A stretch of DNA of 6,937 nt from Pseudonocardiaceae bacterium (GTDB lineage Bacteria > Actinomycetota > Actinomycetes > Mycobacteriales > Pseudonocardiaceae), in the NCBI GenBank assembly GCA_025937115.1, contig JAICSB010000168.1, positions 1 to 6,937 of the forward strand, written 5' to 3'. A program made the translations under genes and the position numbers. The notes under the pieces are model-generated. The model had not been told where the DNA came from and did not search any database. It saw only the letters and a list, made by a program, of their open reading frames with translations. Positions 1 through 5,891 of this stretch are shown here, piece by piece (the first letter of the stretch is position 1; every line of letters begins with the position of its first letter).

Positions 1-1
1 A

Positions 2-535
2 GACCACGCCACCGTCGGGCGAGCAATCCAGGTCTCCCGCGCCCTGTGGCGCCCCACCCACCCCGCCCCATGCCCGTTCGTCCGCGCGGCCGTCCGCGCC
101 TCGCGCGCGCCTGCGCGCGTAGGCACACCCGCTCCACGGACGTCCGCGCGGACGAACTCCCGACGAGGAAAGGAGGACGACTCGACCCGCCGCCAGCGGC
201 GGCGCCACGCCGCCGACACGACCCGACAGAAAGCGAGACCACCCAGCATCACCGTACGTGGAAACCCGCACCGAGAAATCAACCTCAACCCACTCGCCCA
301 CGCACTCGTGCTGATTTCCCGCAACCTTCGCCAAGAGAACGACCCGGCCAGAAAGGAACCGCCTCGTGACTACTCGCCAATGCAAGAACCCTCGCCACCG
401 CACGATCGGTTGGCGACGACGTTCTCCCCTTGCTGTCTTCTGGCTGGGTGCCAGTGGACCCGGCTGGCGGAATCTCTGGAGTCGACCGGCGAAGAGCATC
501 CACTGCGGAGTGCTCGCGGACCTCGGTGGTCATGA
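2..535 (+). CDS. Unrecognised open frame, 5' end outside the window (possible element gene)
   Basis: The reading frame starting at position 2 has no stop until TGA at 533-535, about 178 codons. Its third codon positions are about 79% G/C over 2-300, clearly higher than in the frame starting at position 1 (about 63%), which favours real coding. The first visible residues (ATVGRAIQVSRAL, from about residue 4) look like the recognition helix of a helix-turn-helix domain. The middle is very Arg-rich (RRQRRRH), and a hydrophobic stretch (NPLAHALVLISRNL) follows. The TGA overlaps the ATG at 532 of the next small gene as ATGA, a typical coupled junction. Against it, no family is recognised, the composition is biased, and the frame bias fades after about position 370. 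The real stop could therefore lie elsewhere, or the gene may be decayed. An internal GTG at 308 is the only obvious in-frame start. Confidence 0.3.
   Translation, partial: DHATVGRAIQVSRALWRPTHPAPCPFVRAAVRASRAPARVGTPAPRTSARTNSRRGKEDDSTRRQRRRHAADTTRQKARPPSITVRGNPHREINLNPLAHALVLISRNLRQENDPARKEPPRDYSPMQEPSPPHDRLATTFSPCCLLAGCQWTRLAESLESTGEEHPLRSARGPRWS
76..204. repeat. Cluster of strong GC-rich inverted repeats
   Basis: Four perfect or near-perfect structures are packed into 130 bp. A 14-bp inverted repeat GTTCGTCCGCGCGG (76-89) matches CCGCGCGGACGAAC (144-157). Between its arms is a hairpin at 98-124: GCCT/AGGC outside, seven alternating C-G pairs inside, one bulged T at 120 and a 4-nt loop. The right arm sits in a perfect 14-bp palindrome CGTCCGCGCGGACG (141-154). 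A 7-bp hairpin with an AGC loop follows at 188-204. The word CGTCCGCGC also occurs three times directly (79-87, 91-99, 141-149). There is no T-run, so this is not a classic terminator. An origin, transfer locus or operator of the element is possible but unproven. Confidence 0.5.
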
Positions 536-742
536 TGGGCACTCGAGGGCGAGGGCCTCGGGTTGTCGACGACGAGCAGATCAGCGTGGTGCTCCCAGAA
601 CACCCCCCGGTGCTTACCCCACAAGCTTGCCGCAGCGCTGCTGCGGCTGCTGCGCAACGTCCACGCGAACCGTGGGCACGAGGCTCGACAGGCAGGCAGG
701 TCATCATCAGTATGTGTGGACGATCACGACAGGGGAGGGTAG
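532..742 (+). pseudogene. Small recombinase-linked gene with an apparent +1 frameshift
   Basis: From ATG at 532 the first frame reads 32 residues, including VVDDEQISVVLPEHPPVLTP. After the codon GCT (625-627) this frame degenerates into an Ala/Arg/Pro-rich string. Skipping one T at 627-628 moves to a frame that continues as AAALLRLLRNVHANRGHEA, a convincing amphipathic helix, and ends at TAG 740-742. The repaired product would be 69 aa and would stop 7 nt before the recombinase ATG, a natural operon spacing. The unrepaired frame runs to TGA 748-750, which overlaps the recombinase ATG. The start is uncertain: ATG 535 and several upstream GTG/TTG codons are in frame, and none has a good ribosome binding site. 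The function is unknown; I recall small proteins of this general look upstream of related recombinases, but cannot check it. Alternatives are a sequencing error or programmed frameshifting. Confidence 0.45.
731..739 (+). promoter_or_regulatory. Ribosome binding site that sets the recombinase start
   Basis: AGGGGAGGG ends 10 nt before ATG 750. It overlaps the 3' end of the small upstream gene, so translation of the two is probably coupled. It favours ATG 750 over the much longer frame from GTG 366. Confidence 0.65.
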
Positions 743-749
743 CGGCGTG

Positions 750-2426
750 ATGGTGCGGTTCGCGTTCTATGGGCGGGTGTCCACCGAGGATCAACAGGAC
801 CCGGAGGCGTCCCGTGCCTGGCAGATTGCTCGGGCCCGCGCGCTGAGTGCGCGCCACGGTGAGATCGTGGCTGAGTTCTTCGACGTGGGGCAGTCTCGTT
901 CGATCCCGTGGAAACGTCGGCCTCAAGCAGCCCTGCTGCTCGACGCGCTGAAGAATCCGCAGCGGGGGTTCGAGGCGGTGGTGATCGGGGAACCGCAGCG
1001 GGCCTTTTACGGCAACCAGTACGGGCTCACTTTCCCCGTCTTCGTCCACTACAACGTGCAGCTGTGGGTTCCCGAGGTGGGGGGAATGATCGATCCGGAC
1101 TCCGAGGCCCATGACCTGGTGATGTCGGTCTTCGGTGGGATGAGCAAGGGGGAGCGGACCCGGATCAAGATCCGTGTTCGTTCCGCGATGGCGGCTCAGG
1201 CGCAGGTGGAAGGCCGCTACCTGGGTGGCCGCCCGCCTTATGGGTATCGGGTGGTGGATGCTGGGCCGCATCCCAATCCCGCGAAGGCGGCGGAAGGCAA
1301 GCAACTCAAGCGGTTGGAGCCGGACCCGGTTACCACCCCTGTGGTGCAGCGGATCTTCCACGAATACCTGATGGGTATGGGTATCTTTGCCTTGGCGCAG
1401 CGTCTGAGTGCGGAGGGTATTCCGTCGCCGTCGGCGTATGACCCGGACCGCAACAAACACCGGTGCGGCCTGGCATGGTCCAAGAGTGCTGTCCGGACGA
1501 TTTTGGGGAATCCGCGTTACACCGGGTATCAGGTATGGAACAAGCAACGGAAGCAGGAATCGCTCATTGATGTGGAGGATGTCGCGCTCGGGCATCGGAC
1601 CAGGCTGGCCTGGAACCCCCGCGAGGAATGGATTTTCTCCGACCACCAAGTCCACCCCGCGCTCATCAGTCGAGAGATCTTCCAGGAAGTCCAACTTCGC
1701 CTCGGGTCACGAGGGCCGAGTTCGACCGGACGCACGCTGCGCACCCGGCACCATTACGCGCTGAAAGGGCTTCTGGTGTGCGCGGCGTGTGGTCGGCGGA
1801 TGCAGGGCAACTGGAACCACGGACAGGCCCACTACCGGTGCCGGTTCCCCAACGAGTACGCGGTAGGCAACAAGATCGACCACCCACTCACCGTGTACCT
1901 GCGCGAAAATGCCGTGCTCGATCCGCTGGACACCTGGTTGGCGCAGGCATTCGCCCCTCACCGGGTCGAGCAGTCCTTGATGGCGTTAGAGGACGCACAG
2001 CCCGATGACGAGCCCGCCGTGGAAGCAGCGCGACGAACGATCGCCGAGTGCGACCGCAAACTCGCCCGACACCGAGCAGCCCTGGAAGCCGGGGCGGATC
2101 CCGCACTGGTAGTCGCTTGGAGCCAGCAGGTACAACAGCACCGCACCCTCGCGCAGGCACGACTGGCCACCCTCACCAGCCGCCACGGCACGAACCAGCG
2201 GATGAGCCGAGACGACATCCACACGCTGGTGGACACCCTCGGCGGCCTACTGAATGTCCTGCGCCACGCCGACCCAGCAGACAAAGCAGAAGTCTACCGC
2301 GAACTCGGCGTCCACCTCACCTACAACCACACAGAACGCACCGTCCAGGCCGAAACCCGACCAACATCATCCGTGTGCGTAGTGTCTGTGTCCGAGGGGG
2401 GACTTGAACCCCCACCCCCTTTGTAG
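750..2426 (+). CDS. Large serine recombinase (site-specific integrase)
   Basis: The 558-aa protein cuts and rejoins DNA at attachment sites through a covalent phosphoserine intermediate. The resolvase domain (about 1-150) has the catalytic serine at Ser11 in YGRVSTEDQ, and the family-typical GEPQRAFYGNQYG and FGGMSKGERTRIKIRVRSAM segments, the latter leading into the long E helix. The recombinase domain follows, with GGRPPYGYRV at 159-168. A zinc-ribbon-like region has Cys344, Cys347 and Cys364 (YRCRFPNEYA); a fourth ligand is not obvious. A probable coiled coil covers about 430-490. ATG 750 is chosen because AGGGGAGGG (731-739) is a good ribosome binding site and YGRVST falls at the usual distance. 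The frame is open back to GTG 366, but that stretch does not resemble the family. Residues 547-558 (VSEGGLEPPPPL) and the TAG stop are antisense to the tRNA-Leu gene. Family assignment is confident; target site is inferred from position. Confidence 0.93.
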   Translation: MVRFAFYGRVSTEDQQDPEASRAWQIARARALSARHGEIVAEFFDVGQSRSIPWKRRPQAALLLDALKNPQRGFEAVVIGEPQRAFYGNQYGLTFPVFVHYNVQLWVPEVGGMIDPDSEAHDLVMSVFGGMSKGERTRIKIRVRSAMAAQAQVEGRYLGGRPPYGYRVVDAGPHPNPAKAAEGKQLKRLEPDPVTTPVVQRIFHEYLMGMGIFALAQRLSAEGIPSPSAYDPDRNKHRCGLAWSKSAVRTILGNPRYTGYQVWNKQRKQESLIDVEDVALGHRTRLAWNPREEWIFSDHQVHPALISREIFQEVQLRLGSRGPSSTGRTLRTRHHYALKGLLVCAACGRRMQGNWNHGQAHYRCRFPNEYAVGNKIDHPLTVYLRENAVLDPLDTWLAQAFAPHRVEQSLMALEDAQPDDEPAVEAARRTIAECDRKLARHRAALEAGADPALVVAWSQQVQQHRTLAQARLATLTSRHGTNQRMSRDDIHTLVDTLGGLLNVLRHADPADKAEVYRELGVHLTYNHTERTVQAETRPTSSVCVVSVSEGGLEPPPPL

Positions 2427-2430
2427 GGGA
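2389..2430. other. Probable attachment-site core (attL or attR) within the tRNA 3' half
   Basis: This is the shared sequence between the recombinase 3' end and the tRNA-Leu variable arm, T arm and acceptor 3' strand. The element must bring a copy of at least part of this stretch to keep the tRNA intact after integration, so the crossover core should lie here. No second copy is present in the window; the partner site should be beyond the left edge. The boundaries are an estimate. Confidence 0.45.
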
Positions 2431-2473
2431 CTAGCACCTCAAGCTAGCGCGTCTGCCATTCCGCCACTCGGAC
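2389..2473 (-). tRNA. tRNA-Leu (anticodon GAG)
   Basis: Read on the minus strand, the 85-nt sequence folds fully as a class II tRNA. The acceptor GTCCGAG pairs with CTCGGAC and the discriminator base is A (2389). The D stem is GCG/CGC. The anticodon stem CTAGC/GCTAG encloses the loop TTGAGGT, giving anticodon GAG at 2440-2438, which reads CUC and CUU leucine codons. The long variable arm is CCCC-TACAAA-GGGG, and the T arm is GGGGG-TTCAAGT-CCCCC. The long variable arm and the A discriminator are leucine features. CCA is not encoded, as is usual for many actinobacterial tRNAs. The 3' half is overlapped antisense by the end of the recombinase gene, and the gene appears intact after integration. 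Confidence 0.95.
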
Positions 2474-2607
2474 TTACCACCAGGGCAACATTCGCCCGCA
2501 CCAATACCACCGTGCGGTGCGCCACGAGGGTAGCCGATCGCCGCCCGGCGCCCCAACCCGGCGCGGATATCGTAGATCGCACCCATCAGCGGTGGTAGGA
2601 AGGCTAG
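2474..2607. other. Intergenic gap between tRNA-Leu and the M20 gene
   Basis: This 134-bp gap must hold the minus-strand promoter of the tRNA gene and the plus-strand promoter and leader of the metallohydrolase. No hexamer pair is convincing on either strand. The only clear element is the AGGAAGG ribosome binding site at 2597-2603. Confidence 0.5.
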
Positions 2608-3933
2608 ATGGAGCGACCGGTGGACACCAGCACGGCGGAGGACGAGGTCGTCGGCCTAGCCAGCGACCTGATCCGGATCGACAGCACCAACACCGGCGAC
2701 CCGGACACCCTCGTCGGCGAGCGGGCGGCCGCGGAGTACGTCGCCGAGAAGCTCGGGGAGGTGGGTTTCGAGGTCACCTATCTCGAGTCCGGGGCGCGGG
2801 GACGGGGCAATGTGATCGCCCGGCTGCCGGGTGCCGATGCCACGCGGAGTGCGCTCCTCGTACACGGCCACCTCGACGTGGTACCCGCCGACGCCAGCGA
2901 ATGGTCGGTGCACCCGTTTTCCGGCGCGGTGCAGGACGGTTACCTGTGGGGCCGTGGTGCGGTCGACATGAAGGACATGGTCGCGATGATCATCGCCGTC
3001 GCCCGGCGGTTCCGGCGCGACGGTGTAGTCCCCCCGCGAGATCTCGTCTTCGCCTTCGTGGCCGACGAGGAGGCCGGCGGGATGCAGGGCGCGCACTGGT
3101 TGGTCGAGCACCGTCGTGATCTGTTCGAGGGGTGCACCGAGGCGATCAGCGAGGTCGGCGGGTTCTCCTTGACCGTGCGCGAAGGGCGCCGGCTGTACCT
3201 GATCCAGACCGCGGAGAAGGGCATCGCCTGGATGCGGCTGCGGGCCCGCGGCCGGCCCGGGCACGGGGCGGTCGTGCACGAGGACAACGCCGTGACCGCG
3301 CTATGTGCGGCGGTGACCCGGCTGGGCAACCACCGTTTTCCCCTGGTGATGACCGACTCGGTGCAGGAGTTCCTGACCGCCGTCGGAGAGGAGACCGGGC
3401 TGGACTTCTCCGGCGACAACCTCGAAGGTGCGGTCGCCAAGCTCGGTGCGCTCGCCCGGCTCATCGGTGCGACCCTGCGCGACACCGCCAACCCGACGAT
3501 GCTCGACGCCGGGTACAAGGCCAATGTCATTCCGTCGACCGCGGAGGCCGTGGTGGACTGCCGGGTCTTGCCCGGGCGCCAGGCAGCGTTCGAACGGGAG
3601 GTCGACGAGCTGCTCGGCCCGGACGTCACTCGAGAATGGGTGCAGAGCCTGCCGCCGGTGGAGACGACCTTCGACGGCGACCTGGTCGCCGCGATGGACG
3701 CCGCGATCCGGCGCGAGGATCCCGGCGCACGCACGGTCCCCTACATGCTCTTCGGCGGCACTGACGCCAAAGCGTTCAGCCAGCTGGGCATGCGCTGCTT
3801 CGGGTTCGCGCCGTTACGGCTGCCGCCCGATCTCGATTTCGCCGCGATGTTCCACGGTGTCGACGAACGGGTGCCGATCGACGGGCTGACCTTCGGCACT
3901 CGCGTCCTCGACCGGTTCCTCCGGAGCTGTTGA
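2608..3933 (+). CDS. M20/M25/M40-family metallohydrolase (peptidase or deacylase)
   Basis: This 441-aa cytoplasmic protein is of normal length for the di-zinc M20 family (DapE, ArgE, carboxypeptidase G2 and dipeptidase relatives), which cleaves amide bonds of small peptides or N-acyl amino acids. Family residues are all present: HGHLDVVP (His88, Asp90), bridging Asp120 in [10 protein letters not shown], the general-base/ligand pair Glu154-Glu155 in ADEEAGG, a probable ligand Glu182 in SEVGG, and the C-terminal His416 in [10 protein letters not shown]. The lid/dimerisation domain is roughly 200-330 ([20 protein letters not shown]). There is no signal peptide. ATG 2608 follows AGGAAGG (2597-2603) with a short 4-nt gap; GTG 2620 is a weaker alternative. 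The gene stands alone between the tRNA and a terminator. Substrate cannot be told from sequence; a dipeptidase or desuccinylase-like activity is plausible. Confidence 0.92.
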   Translation: MERPVDTSTAEDEVVGLASDLIRIDSTNTGDPDTLVGERAAAEYVAEKLGEVGFEVTYLESGARGRGNVIARLPGADATRSALLVHGHLDVVPADASEWSVHPFSGAVQDGYLWGRGAVDMKDMVAMIIAVARRFRRDGVVPPRDLVFAFVADEEAGGMQGAHWLVEHRRDLFEGCTEAISEVGGFSLTVREGRRLYLIQTAEKGIAWMRLRARGRPGHGAVVHEDNAVTALCAAVTRLGNHRFPLVMTDSVQEFLTAVGEETGLDFSGDNLEGAVAKLGALARLIGATLRDTANPTMLDAGYKANVIPSTAEAVVDCRVLPGRQAAFEREVDELLGPDVTREWVQSLPPVETTFDGDLVAAMDAAIRREDPGARTVPYMLFGGTDAKAFSQLGMRCFGFAPLRLPPDLDFAAMFHGVDERVPIDGLTFGTRVLDRFLRSC

Positions 3934-3935
3934 TT

Positions 3936-3959
3936 CTGCTAACGTCGCGCGCGTAGCAG
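3936..3959. repeat. Stem-loop just after the metallohydrolase stop codon
   Basis: CTGCTA (3936-3941) pairs with TAGCAG (3954-3959), and the CG-rich middle can add pairs after one bulged A. It begins 3 nt after the stop codon and may protect the mRNA 3' end or add to the terminator further on. Confidence 0.4.
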
Positions 3960-3974
3960 TCTTGGTTCCAAGGG

Positions 3975-4010
3975 ACGCCTGTGGAGCAAGCGCCACAGGC
4001 GTTTCGTTGT
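3975..4010 (+). terminator. Intrinsic terminator after the M20 gene
   Basis: ACGCCTGTGG (3975-3984) and CCACAGGCGT (3993-4002) form a perfect 10-bp stem with an 8-nt loop, followed by TTTCGTTGT. Its place 41 nt after the metallohydrolase stop makes it that gene's terminator. If the cold-shock gene is transcribed from further upstream, it would instead sit in that leader and could act as an attenuator. Confidence 0.75.
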
Positions 4011-4075
4011 GTCCGGCGAGCGTAGTGCGTGCCTGCACGGCGCAAATCGGATGGGCACGACAGCGAGCCGGGACA

Positions 4076-4104
4076 CCCGCATTGCGGGCCGAACAGGCGG
4101 CCCG
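4076..4104 (+). promoter_or_regulatory. Alternative hairpins in the cold-shock leader, next to the ribosome binding site
   Basis: CCCGC (4076-4080) can pair with GCGGG (4084-4088) around a 3-nt loop. CGGGCCG (4085-4091) can pair with CGGCCCG (4098-4104) around a 6-nt loop. The two share bases 4085-4088 and so cannot fully form together. The second, stronger hairpin ends 3 nt before the AAGGAG site (4108-4113). A structured 5' leader is a known control point for cold-shock genes; that it works here is inference. Confidence 0.35.
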
Positions 4105-4120
4105 AGCAAGGAGATGGAAG

Positions 4121-4330
4121 ATGGCAACCGGCACGGTCAAGTGGTTCAACGCGGAGAAGGGGTACGGCTTCATCACCCAAGATGGTGGCGGCCCCGACGT
4201 CTTCGCCCACTTCTCGGCGATCCAGGCGACCGGCTACCGCTCGCTGGAGGAGAACCAGCGGGTGGAGTTCGAGATCACTCAGGGGCCCAAGGGTCCGCAG
4301 GCCGATCAGATCCGCGCGCTGCAAAGCTGA
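4121..4330 (+). CDS. Cold-shock protein (CspA-type single-stranded nucleic-acid chaperone)
   Basis: The 69-aa protein is one complete cold-shock domain. It binds single-stranded RNA and DNA in the cytoplasm and melts unwanted RNA structure, either on cold shock or constitutively. It starts [18 protein letters not shown], which includes RNP1-like KGYGFI at 13-18, and has RNP2 VFAHF at 27-31. The length and the final [10 protein letters not shown] segment fit actinobacterial Csp proteins. ATG 4121 has a strong ribosome binding site AAGGAG (4108-4113) at 7 nt, and an upstream in-frame GTG at 3962 is dismissed because the domain begins exactly here. The gene is monocistronic: a terminator lies before it and convergent hairpins after it. 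Bacteria usually have several paralogues, so a specific csp letter is not assigned. Confidence 0.96.
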   Translation: MATGTVKWFNAEKGYGFITQDGGGPDVFAHFSAIQATGYRSLEENQRVEFEITQGPKGPQADQIRALQS

Positions 4331-4344
4331 CGGCTGCCTCGCAG

Positions 4345-4361
4345 GGTCGGGGCTCCCGACC
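4345..4361 (+). repeat. Short perfect hairpin after the cold-shock gene
   Basis: GGTCGGG (4345-4351) pairs with CCCGACC (4355-4361) around a 3-nt loop, 15 nt after the cold-shock stop codon. There is no T-run. It probably protects the mRNA end or aids termination. Confidence 0.4.
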
Positions 4362-4383
4362 TGGATCGACCACCAGACTCGCC

Positions 4384-4417
4384 AGTGGGGTCCGCACCGG
4401 ATGGCGCGGGCCCCACT
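4384..4417. terminator. Likely shared terminator between two convergent genes
   Basis: AGTGGGGTCCGC (4384-4395) and GCGGGCCCCACT (4406-4417) form a 12-bp stem with one G-T pair and a 10-nt loop. It lies in the 122-bp gap between the convergent cold-shock and DUF5703 genes. There is no real T-tail on either strand; GC-rich hairpins without one are common in actinobacteria and may work in both directions. Confidence 0.5.
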
Positions 4418-4452
4418 TCATGCTGCGACGCTTATTGCTGCGGCGCGAAGGC

Positions 4453-4671
4453 TTACAACGACAGCTTGGGCTGAGCGACCGGGGTCCGCTGCCGGCGCAA
4501 CAATACGGTGCGGGTACCGCCGGGATACACCCGCACCTGGGACAATTCCCAGCCCGCGAATTCGGCCTGCACCGCGAGCTGAGTCGCTGCGGTTCGCCGG
4601 GATACCTCCGGCGGTAACCGCAGCGGCTGGTACTCCCAGTCGGGGCTATCACCGTCAATTGTCTCGATCAT
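4453..4671 (-). CDS. DUF5703 family protein
   Basis: This 72-aa soluble protein matches the small actinobacterial DUF5703 family as I know it: an early DWEYQPLRLPP motif (residues 11-21), a helix with AATQLAVQAEFAGWEL, then RVYPGGTRTVLLRR forming probable beta strands. No biochemical role is established for the family. The start is fixed by context: its ATG (4671-4669) overlaps the TAA stop (4673-4671) of the upstream lipoprotein gene by one base, TAATG, so it is almost certainly translated by coupling in the same operon. The last residues (TPVAQPKLSL) are a free tail. Family assignment is from memory of the motif; function is unknown. Confidence 0.85.
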   Translation of the reverse strand: MIETIDGDSPDWEYQPLRLPPEVSRRTAATQLAVQAEFAGWELSQVRVYPGGTRTVLLRRQRTPVAQPKLSL

Positions 4672-5690
4672 TACTGCACCACCCGTTCGGGATCGATCAC
4701 CTGCAGTCCTGCCCCTGATGCGGAGACGACGTAGACCCGGCCGCTGACCGGGTCTACTGCCACTGCATCGGGTTGATGCACGGTAGGCACCCGGTGCACG
4801 ATCACCGGCTCGCCTCCAGCCACCGCGAGCCCGACCACCTCATCGCGGCCGGTCAGGGTGACCCACACCAGGTCGCGCCGGCCGTCATAGGCCAGCGCGT
4901 AAGGCGCACTGGGCAGCGGGAAACGCTGCCGCAGCACCGGTGGATCGCCGGCGAAGGCCAGCAGCTCGCCGTCGCGGGTGTCGGTGACCAGCAGCCGACC
5001 GAACCTGTCGGCCACCGCACTGGCGGCCCCGTTGCCCGCGCGCAACGCGGGACTGATCTCGCCGGTAGACAGGTCCACCACACTGACCGCACTGCGGCCC
5101 CGGTCGAGAACCCAGACCTTGGCTTCGCCGGGGGCAGCAATCAGGCGCGTTGCGTCGATGAACCCTGGGATGACCCGGTTGCCGTCAAGCACCACAAGCC
5201 GGTCACCCAGCGCAACCACGGTTCGGTCACCCACCGTGACGACCCCGTGTGCCGGGCCACTGAGATCCGTCCTGCTCGGTGCACCACCATCGAGCAGGAC
5301 GCGGATCAGCGACCCCGGCGCGGTGATCGGCACCAGCAGCGGACCGCCGTCGGCTGCGAGCACGAGATCCGCCGCCGGGCCCGGCAGCGGCAGCTGTCGT
5401 GGCGGCGCCGCGCCGTCCAGGGCCGTCAACAGTAGCCGGGGCGGGTCGTCCAGCGCCACCGCGACCGTCTTGCTGCGGGGATCGATCACTATTGCGGTAG
5501 CCGGCGCGCCCAGCGGCGTGATGGTTCCCGCAGGTGCCGGGCCGCCCAGCGGAGCCGACGCCGGCTCGACTGGCGAGACAGCTTGCTGCCCGGCGGAGCC
5601 GCCCACGGTGCCGCATCCCGCGATCAGCCCGGCGACGAGCAACGCAGCGAGTAGCGCCGCGCGCGGGGCACCGAGCACACCGACCTCCAT
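4671..5690 (-). CDS. YncE-like beta-propeller lipoprotein
   Basis: Up to 339 aa. The N-terminus is a lipoprotein signal peptide: a hydrophobic stretch (AALLAALLVAGLIAGC) ending in an LIAGC lipobox, with Cys26 the likely lipidated residue, so the mature protein would be anchored outside the membrane. A low-complexity Pro/Ala/Gly linker follows to about residue 60. The remainder consists of repeating four-strand blade units with YncE/NHL-type turns, for example AIVIDPRSKTVAVAL, VWVLDRGRSAVSVVDLSTG and AVAVDPVSGRVYVVS. Such propellers bind partners or ligands; no catalytic motif is visible and the role is unknown. The start is debatable: ATG 5690 has no ribosome binding site, whereas GTG at 5678-5676 (codon 5) has GGAGGT (5688-5683) 4 nt ahead and also keeps the whole signal peptide. 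It is first in an operon with the DUF5703 gene. Confidence 0.85.
   Translation of the reverse strand: MEVGVLGAPRAALLAALLVAGLIAGCGTVGGSAGQQAVSPVEPASAPLGGPAPAGTITPLGAPATAIVIDPRSKTVAVALDDPPRLLLTALDGAAPPRQLPLPGPAADLVLAADGGPLLVPITAPGSLIRVLLDGGAPSRTDLSGPAHGVVTVGDRTVVALGDRLVVLDGNRVIPGFIDATRLIAAPGEAKVWVLDRGRSAVSVVDLSTGEISPALRAGNGAASAVADRFGRLLVTDTRDGELLAFAGDPPVLRQRFPLPSAPYALAYDGRRDLVWVTLTGRDEVVGLAVAGGEPVIVHRVPTVHQPDAVAVDPVSGRVYVVSASGAGLQVIDPERVVQ
5683..5688 (-). promoter_or_regulatory. Ribosome binding site pointing to GTG 5678 as the lipoprotein start
   Basis: On the minus strand GGAGGT lies 4 nt before GTG 5678-5676 and overlaps the upstream candidate ATG at 5690. It is the only Shine-Dalgarno-like sequence near either start, which favours the shorter 335-aa product. 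Confidence 0.5.
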
Positions 5691-5891
5691 GTCGGCTAGG
5701 GGGCGAGGTGTAGGTCAAGCATTCCTGACATGACACCCTCGCGTCATCCCCAGGTAGCCGGTTGTTGGCATTAATCCGCTAATTGGACGGACACCCTAGC
5801 CCTGCGCCGCTGACCCTGTGCAGTCCTCCGTGACCGAGCTGTGACCAGCCCGGTGCGCGGTTAGTCCATCTAAGCGATAACGTCAACAGCT
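5691..5891. other. Divergent intergenic region between lipoprotein and glycosyltransferase genes
   Basis: This 201-bp stretch must hold promoters for both directions. It contains an AT-rich block at 5770-5784 (ATTAATCCGCTAATT, with ATTA/TAAT inverted) in otherwise GC-rich DNA, an ATGAC/GTCAT inverted repeat at 5730-5747, and three TGACC words at 5811, 5831 and 5842. A 9-mer, AGCTGTGAC, occurs at 5837-5845 and again at 5888-5896. No known operator is recognised and no small gene is seen. Confidence 0.4.
5878..5883 (+). promoter_or_regulatory. -10 element of a probable leaderless promoter
   Basis: TAACGT fits the TANNNT actinobacterial -10 consensus. It ends 8 nt before GTG 5892, where no ribosome binding site is present. 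Transcription starting at or next to the GTG would give a leaderless mRNA, which is common in actinobacteria. No convincing -35 is seen. Confidence 0.35.

Larger units (their letters stand above)
1..2426. mobile_element. One end of an element integrated at the 3' end of a tRNA-Leu gene
   Basis: The segment ends at the tRNA-Leu(GAG) gene and carries a large serine recombinase reading towards that tRNA, with its last codons inside it. In actinobacterial integrative elements and prophages the integrase gene commonly lies next to the attachment site in this way, and the tRNA 3' half is carried by the element so that the tRNA stays functional. To the right of the tRNA the genes are ordinary chromosomal ones. 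The left boundary is outside the window, so the kind of element (AICE, prophage or small integrated plasmid) cannot be told. No replication, transfer or phage structural gene can be identified with confidence in the visible part. The exact crossover point is not visible; it should lie within about 2389-2430. Confidence 0.6.

Noticed and set aside
167..176. Strong Shine-Dalgarno-like GGAAAGGAGG
   Set aside because: No ATG, GTG, TTG or CTG lies within a usable distance downstream, so it is left as a chance purine run.
46..369. 107-codon plus-strand frame
   Set aside because: Arg/Pro-rich throughout, with weaker third-position GC than the neighbouring frame (about 63% against 79%) and no family resemblance.
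366..749. N-terminal extension of the recombinase by 128 residues from GTG 366, which does have AGAAAGGA upstream
   Set aside because: The extension is not like a resolvase N-terminus, the catalytic motif would be far too deep, and two other frames appear to be coding in parts of this stretch. The site at 350-357 may belong to something else, or be chance.
285..1694. 469-codon open frame on the minus strand
   Set aside because: It lies antisense to the recombinase and is a by-product of the GC-rich codon pattern. It shows no family resemblance, while the plus-strand frame shows a complete serine recombinase.
2940..3734. 264-codon minus-strand frame inside the M20 gene
   Set aside because: Ser/Arg-rich antisense shadow of a gene that is well supported on the plus strand.
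5690..5718. TTGACC at 5718-5713 as a minus-strand -35 for the lipoprotein operon
   Set aside because: No acceptable -10 occurs at 16-19 bp, and the spacing would run into the start codon.
4978..5733. 251-codon plus-strand frame opposite the lipoprotein gene
   Set aside because: Low-complexity Ser/Ala/Pro/Gly antisense shadow. The minus strand carries a signal peptide, lipobox and blade repeats.
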